A stretch of DNA of 20,768 bases from Betaproteobacteria bacterium TMED156 (GTDB lineage: Bacteria; Pseudomonadota; Gammaproteobacteria; Burkholderiales; Burkholderiaceae_A): contig NHHF01000086.1 in the NCBI GenBank assembly GCA_002171155.1, positions 5,176 through 25,943 on the forward strand. The letters run 5' to 3'. Made by a program: the position numbers and the translations under genes. Positions 17,095-20,768 of this stretch are shown piece by piece. Below the pieces are notes generated by a model. It saw only the letters and a list, made by a program, of their open reading frames with translations. It did not search any database and was not told the DNA's origin. Each line of letters starts with the position of its first letter. The stretch's first letter is position 1.

Positions 17095-17718
17095 CTAGCG
17101 AGAATACAACTCGACTATCAAACTTTCGTTGATATCGGGAGGTAAATCATCTCTCTCTGGGACTCTTTTGAAAATCCCCTCCATTTTTTTTGAGTCTACA
17201 GAAACCCATTCAGGAAGTCCCAGATCCTCGGCCAATTCAATTGCAGAAATAACTCTTGCTTGAGTCATAGCACTTTTGGTAAGAGAAATAACGTCGTCAG
17301 GTTTGACTCGAGCTGAGGGTATGTTGGTTTTAACACCATTTATCAATACACCTTTATGACTGACAAGTTGCCTGGCTTCAGCCCTTGTTGAACCAAAACC
17401 CATTCTGTACACAACATTGTCAAGTCTGGACTCTAAAAGTTGTAACAAGGTTTCTCCCGTGTTTCCTTTCATTGAGGAAGCAGTAAAAAAATATTTTCTG
17501 AATTGTCGTTCAAGAGTTCCATAAATTCTTTTTACTTTCTGTTTTTCCCTCAGTTGTTTACCATAATCTGAGGATCTTGCTCCCGAAACTCTACCATGCT
17601 GTCCGGGCTTACTATCTTGTTTACATTTTGTGTCAAGAGCTCTCCTAGCACTTTTTAAAAAAAGGTCAGTACCCTCCCTACGAGACAATTTGCATTTAGG
17701 TCCGCGATAACGTGCCAA
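17095..17718 (-). CDS. rpsD: 30S ribosomal protein S4
   Basis: Primary 16S rRNA-binding protein and, in E. coli, translational repressor of the alpha operon. 207 residues, with the [21 protein letters not shown] opening, the [18 protein letters not shown] block and the S4 RNA-binding domain around [30 protein letters not shown]9 and C32 are remnants of the zinc-type N-terminus rather than a full set. The start codon is TTG (17718-17716), preceded by AAGGAAAA at a suitable distance; M-A-R-Y is the invariant N-terminus, so the non-ATG start is firm. A weak start on an autoregulator is notable. The gap to rpsK is 32 bp. Confidence 0.98.
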   Translation of the reverse strand: MARYRGPKCKLSRREGTDLFLKSARRALDTKCKQDSKPGQHGRVSGARSSDYGKQLREKQKVKRIYGTLERQFRKYFFTASSMKGNTGETLLQLLESRLDNVVYRMGFGSTRAEARQLVSHKGVLINGVKTNIPSARVKPDDVISLTKSAMTQARVISAIELAEDLGLPEWVSVDSKKMEGIFKRVPERDDLPPDINESLIVELYSR

Positions 17719-17750
17719 TCTAATTTTCCTTTCTTATAAAGTTGAAAAAG

Positions 17751-18152
17751 TTAAATTCGACGTCGCTTCGGTGCGCGACATCCGTTGTGAGGAACAGGAG
17801 TAACATCTGAAATCTGTGTGATCCTCATACCTAAGGAATTTAATGCTCTAACTGAAGATTCTCTTCCAGGACCAGGTCCTTTAATTCTGACTTCTAAATT
17901 TTTTACTCCGCAATCCAAAGCAACTTTTCCAGCAGTTTCAGCAGCAACTTGAGCAGCAAAAGGTGTACTTTTTCTACTGCCTTTAAAGCCAGCACCACCA
18001 CTAGTTGCCCAGCATAGAGCATTACCTTGTCTATCTGTAATGGTAATTATCGTATTGTTGAAAGACGCATGTATGTGAGCTACAGCATCAAGAACATTTT
18101 TTCTGACTTTTTTCTTTCCTCGACTTGAGCCACTTGTTTGGCTTTTACTCAT
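17751..18152 (-). CDS. rpsK: 30S ribosomal protein S11
   Basis: Platform protein of the small subunit that helps form the mRNA exit channel with S7. 133 residues, with a basic N-terminal arm ([12 protein letters not shown]), the [19 protein letters not shown] core and the invariant C-terminal [15 protein letters not shown]. The Asn-Gly pair there is the site that forms isoaspartate in E. coli. The ATG lies 14 bp after the rpsM stop, typical of the alpha operon. Confidence 0.99.
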   Translation of the reverse strand: MSKSQTSGSSRGKKKVRKNVLDAVAHIHASFNNTIITITDRQGNALCWATSGGAGFKGSRKSTPFAAQVAAETAGKVALDCGVKNLEVRIKGPGPGRESSVRALNSLGMRITQISDVTPVPHNGCRAPKRRRI

Positions 18153-18166
18153 TTTGTTAGATTCTC

Positions 18167-18532
18167 CTATTTTTTGAGAGTTATACTGCCTTTGCGAGGA
18201 CCTTTTCTGGTTCTAGCATTTGTTCTTGTTCTTTGTCCACGAACTGGCAATCCTCTTCTATGTCTCATACCTCTGTAGCACCCAAGATCCATAAGTCGCT
18301 TTATACTGATGGAAACTTCTCTTCTCAAATCACCTTCTATCGTATATTTTAAAACTTCAGACCTTAGCTTTTCTAATTCAGAATCATCAAGTTCCTTAAT
18401 TTTTTTTCTAAAGGGAATCCCAGCCGCTTCACAAATTTTTTTGGCTGTTGTCCTTCCAACACCAAATATTGCAGTTAATCCAACATCAACATGTTGGTGA
18501 TTAGGTATGTTTATTCCTGCGACACGTGCCAT
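18167..18532 (-). CDS. rpsM: 30S ribosomal protein S13
   Basis: Head protein of the small subunit that contacts 5S rRNA and L5 across the intersubunit bridge and P-site tRNA through its tail. 121 residues, opening [15 protein letters not shown], with the helix-hairpin segment [15 protein letters not shown] and the basic tail [19 protein letters not shown]. It is first of the alpha-operon ribosomal genes and lies 15 bp after rpmJ. Confidence 0.99.
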   Translation of the reverse strand: MARVAGINIPNHQHVDVGLTAIFGVGRTTAKKICEAAGIPFRKKIKELDDSELEKLRSEVLKYTIEGDLRREVSISIKRLMDLGCYRGMRHRRGLPVRGQRTRTNARTRKGPRKGSITLKK

Positions 18533-18547
18533 AAAAATTCCTTATTA

Positions 18548-18664
18548 TTAACCTTGTCTTTGCTTATGACGTGGATCTGAGGAGCAAATTATCCGAACAA
18601 CTCCACGCCTACGAACGACTTTACAATTTCTACAGATTTTTTTAACTGATGCCATTACTTTCAT
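18548..18664 (-). CDS. rpmJ: 50S ribosomal protein L36
   Basis: A 38-residue protein, short enough to be missed by length-filtered gene calling. It reads [10 protein letters not shown], then the zinc-ribbon ligands C11, C14, C27 and H33 (CRNC...CSSDPRH), and ends KQRQG. It is the zinc-binding (C+) form of L36, a late-assembling large-subunit protein. It lies 28 bp after infA and 15 bp before rpsM, matching the betaproteobacterial order infA-rpmJ-rpsM. An internal ATG at codon 4 could also serve as start and would give a product closer to the usual length of short L36 proteins. Confidence 0.95.
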   Translation of the reverse strand: MKVMASVKKICRNCKVVRRRGVVRIICSSDPRHKQRQG

Positions 18665-18692
18665 AATATTTTCCTCTGACTAAAGCAAGTAA

Positions 18693-18911
18693 TTACTTTG
18701 CTCTAAAAATTATCCTTGCCCTCGTCAAATCATATGGGGTTAATTCAACTGTAACTTTGTCACCTGGAAGAATACGGATGTAATTCATCCTCATTTTTCC
18801 CGAGATATGCCCAAGTACAACATGATCATTTTCTAATTTAACTCTAAAAGTGGCATTAGGAAGGTTTTCAATAATTTCTCCTTGCATTTGTATTGCATCA
18901 TCTTTTGCCAT
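18693..18911 (-). CDS. infA: Translation initiation factor IF-1
   Basis: S1-like OB-fold protein that occupies the 30S A site during initiation. 72 residues, the exact family size, with [45 protein letters not shown] and the C-terminal [12 protein letters not shown]. It starts 3 bp after the secY stop; the AGGTAGAGG straddling the secY end serves as ribosome site. Its place inside the ribosomal operon, rather than alone near the clp genes as in enteric gammaproteobacteria, supports betaproteobacterial origin. Confidence 0.98.
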   Translation of the reverse strand: MAKDDAIQMQGEIIENLPNATFRVKLENDHVVLGHISGKMRMNYIRILPGDKVTVELTPYDLTRARIIFRAK

Positions 18912-18914
18912 CCT

Positions 18915-20237
18915 CTACCTCAGAGCTCCACCAGGCCGAAAGCTTGATTTCTTTAATAAACTCTCATATTGCTGGGACATAACATAAGACTGCAGTTGGG
19001 CCATAAAATCCATTGTCACAACAACAATAATTAAAAGAGAGGTCCCTCCAAAGTAAAATGGAATGTTATAACCATAAACCAAAAATTCTGGCAATAAACA
19101 AACTCCAGTAATATATATAGCACCTATTAAAGTTAGTCTTGTTAAAATGCGATCAATGTATTTAGAAGTCTGATCTCCGGGACGGATTCCAGGAACAAAA
19201 GCGCCACTTTTTTTTAAGTTATCAGCTGTCTCTTTACTATTAAAAACGAGCGCGGTGTAAAAAAAACAGAAGAAAATAATTGCTGCGGCATAAAATGCTA
19301 TATATAAAGGCTGCCCAGGAGATAAAGATGCTGCAAAATCAGAAAATATTGACTGAACCGAGAATGATTCATCAGGACTACTTGAACCGAACCAAGATGC
19401 TAGAGTTGCTGGAAAAAGAATAATACTAGAAGCAAAGATGGGAGGGATCACACCTGCCATATTGAGTTTAAGAGGAAGGTGGGAAGTTTGTCCCGCATAA
19501 AGTTTGTTCCCAACTTGTTTTTTTGCGTAATTAACAGTTATTTTTCTTTGCCCTCTTTCAACAAAACATACTAATGCAGTTACTGCTACAACTAATAAAA
19601 TAATAAACAATGCCATGAGTGGTGCCATCGATCCTGTTCTTACTAATTCAAACAAACCCCCAATAGAACTAGGTAAACCTGCTGCTATTCCAGCAAAGAT
19701 AATCAAAGAAATACCGTTACCCAGTCCTCTTTCAGTTATCTGTTCTCCCAGCCACATTAAAAACATGGTGCCAGTTACTAAAGTAACAATAGTAGTAAAT
19801 CTAAACATTAATCCGGGGTCAATTACCAAATTTGGCTGTGCTTCTAATGCAATGGAAATACCAATTGCTTGAACAATAGCAAGTCCCAATGTGCCGAATC
19901 GCGTGTATTGCGTTATTTTTCTTCGACCAGCTTCACCGTCTTTTTTCAAAGCCTCAAGAGTTGGTGAAACAGCAGTCATGAGTTGCATGATTATTGATGC
20001 TGAAATGTATGGCATTATTCCTAATGCAAAAATAGTAAATCTAGACAGAGCTCCACCAGAAAACATATTGAATAAGCCAAGTATTCCACCTTCCTGAGTT
20101 TTAAATAATGATGCTAATTGATTCGGATCTATTCCTGGAACTGGAATATGAGCACCAAGCCTATACACCAGTAAAGCAAGAATAAGAAAAAATATTCTTT
20201 TTCTTAGGTCAGCAAATCGATCTGTTGAAGGTTTCAT
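18915..20237 (-). CDS. secY: Protein translocase subunit SecY
   Basis: Central channel of the Sec translocon in the inner membrane. 440 residues with ten hydrophobic segments; the first spans about 15-34 ([20 protein letters not shown]). The plug region [17 protein letters not shown] lies at 50-66 and is followed by the [17 protein letters not shown] helix. The cytoplasmic loop [17 protein letters not shown] and the C-terminal FLYTALVF-like and [12 protein letters not shown] segments are conserved (the former reads FFYTALVF here). Its ATG shares four bases (ATGA) with the rplO stop, so it is translationally coupled to L15, as elsewhere in spc operons. Confidence 0.98.
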   Translation of the reverse strand: MKPSTDRFADLRKRIFFLILALLVYRLGAHIPVPGIDPNQLASLFKTQEGGILGLFNMFSGGALSRFTIFALGIMPYISASIIMQLMTAVSPTLEALKKDGEAGRRKITQYTRFGTLGLAIVQAIGISIALEAQPNLVIDPGLMFRFTTIVTLVTGTMFLMWLGEQITERGLGNGISLIIFAGIAAGLPSSIGGLFELVRTGSMAPLMALFIILLVVAVTALVCFVERGQRKITVNYAKKQVGNKLYAGQTSHLPLKLNMAGVIPPIFASSIILFPATLASWFGSSSPDESFSVQSIFSDFAASLSPGQPLYIAFYAAAIIFFCFFYTALVFNSKETADNLKKSGAFVPGIRPGDQTSKYIDRILTRLTLIGAIYITGVCLLPEFLVYGYNIPFYFGGTSLLIIVVVTMDFMAQLQSYVMSQQYESLLKKSSFRPGGALR

Positions 20238-20734
20238 TTTTCGTTATGTTCGTTATTAACATCATGCTTCAAAGCGGGTAAAGTTACAGACCCACCAGCC
20301 TTTTCAATTAACTCTTTAACCTTTGGAGTAACATAAATTTGTTCTAAGTTAATTTTCTTTGATATTTTTCCAGATGAGAAGACTTTAACTCTCCGTGTTA
20401 AATTATGAATAACACCTATTTTTTTTAATAAAGCTAAATCAATAATTTCTTCCTTTTCCAAATTTATACTGTTAAGTTCAGACAACCTCAATTGTGCAGA
20501 AAATTTCCCGAAAGGCGAAGAAAAACCTCTCTTTGGAAGTCTTCTGTGCAGAGGCATCTGACCACCTTCAAAACCAGTTTTGTGAAATCCCCCCGAACGA
20601 GATTTTTGACCTTTATGTCCTCTACCAGCAGTTTTTCCAAAACCAGATCCTATTCCTCTACCAACTCTTTTCTTTTTCTTTTCTGAACCGTTATCTGAGG
20701 AAAGGGTATTCAAATATATTTTTTTATTCTCCAT
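20234..20734 (-). CDS. rplO: 50S ribosomal protein L15
   Basis: Late-assembly large-subunit protein. 166 residues, longer than the 144 of E. coli. The glycine/basic N-terminal extension that threads into 23S rRNA is clear ([20 protein letters not shown], then [24 protein letters not shown]). The globular C-terminal domain ends with an extra hydrophilic tail of about 14 residues ([13 protein letters not shown]). It starts 10 bp after the rpmD stop and overlaps secY. Confidence 0.98.
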   Translation of the reverse strand: MENKKIYLNTLSSDNGSEKKKKRVGRGIGSGFGKTAGRGHKGQKSRSGGFHKTGFEGGQMPLHRRLPKRGFSSPFGKFSAQLRLSELNSINLEKEEIIDLALLKKIGVIHNLTRRVKVFSSGKISKKINLEQIYVTPKVKELIEKAGGSVTLPALKHDVNNEHNEK

Positions 20735-20744
20735 TAGCTACTTT

Positions 20745-20768
20745 CTATATCACCTTCACCATGTAAGA
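20745..20768 (-). CDS. rpmD: 50S ribosomal protein L30, last seven codons only
   Basis: The frame entering from the right edge reads SYMVKVI followed by TAG. This resembles the SYLVKVxE tail of L30, and rpmD is the gene that precedes rplO in the spc operon. The identification rests on this short tail plus position. Confidence 0.75.
   Translation of the reverse strand, partial: SYMVKVI

Noticed and set aside
1..20768. tRNA genes, CRISPR arrays, insertion sequences, toxin-antitoxin pairs or other defence systems
   Set aside because: All gaps are 122 bp or shorter and were read on both strands; none contains a cloverleaf, spaced repeats, terminal inverted repeats or an unexplained coding frame apart from those listed.

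Overview
This window reads as a stretch of core chromosome from an AT-rich (roughly one-third G+C), probably streamlined betaproteobacterium. Two features of gene order point there. First, infA lies inside the ribosomal cluster, between secY and rpmJ. Second, the succession from rplQ through hemB, engB, cytochrome c4, lysA, cyaY, mrcA, aroK, aroB and dgt to gltB/gltD is, from memory, the betaproteobacterial arrangement. Low G+C, very short intergenic gaps (longest 122 bp), gene overlaps and several gaps in the remembered neighbourhood suggest genome reduction, as in free-living aquatic betaproteobacteria such as the OM43-type methylophiles. The exact lineage cannot be fixed from this sequence alone.

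Layout, left to right. Positions 1-7948, all minus strand: aroK, aroB, dgt, gltB and the start of gltD, read from right to left, covering shikimate/chorismate synthesis, a dNTP triphosphohydrolase and NADPH-dependent glutamate synthase. Positions 7999-10278, plus: the bifunctional peptidoglycan synthase PBP1A. Then comes cyaY (minus, frataxin-like), convergent with PBP1A and divergent from a 51-residue LptM-type lipoprotein followed by lysA (plus). Positions 12110-13837, minus: a dihaem cytochrome c4 followed by the periplasmic methionine sulfoxide reductase MsrP. Positions 13960-15658, plus: engB (ribosome-assembly GTPase) and hemB (haem synthesis). Positions 15691-20768, minus: the distal part of the spc/alpha ribosomal operon, rpmD(partial)-rplO-secY-infA-rpmJ-rpsM-rpsK-rpsD-rpoA-rplQ.

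Nearly everything is a recognisable housekeeping gene. I found no mobile element, tRNA, rRNA, CRISPR array or unknown large gene, and no convincing new multi-gene system. The items most worth a second look are small. The cytochrome c4/engB intergenic region carries a nearly perfect 24-bp dyad whose two edges coincide with the -35 boxes of two symmetrical divergent promoter candidates. A 9-bp tandem repeat runs into the engB start codon. Blocks that I expect in relatives are absent (pilMNOPQ between mrcA and aroK; resB/ccsB and msrQ around cytochrome c4/msrP). Six genes, including rpsD, begin with TTG or GTG.
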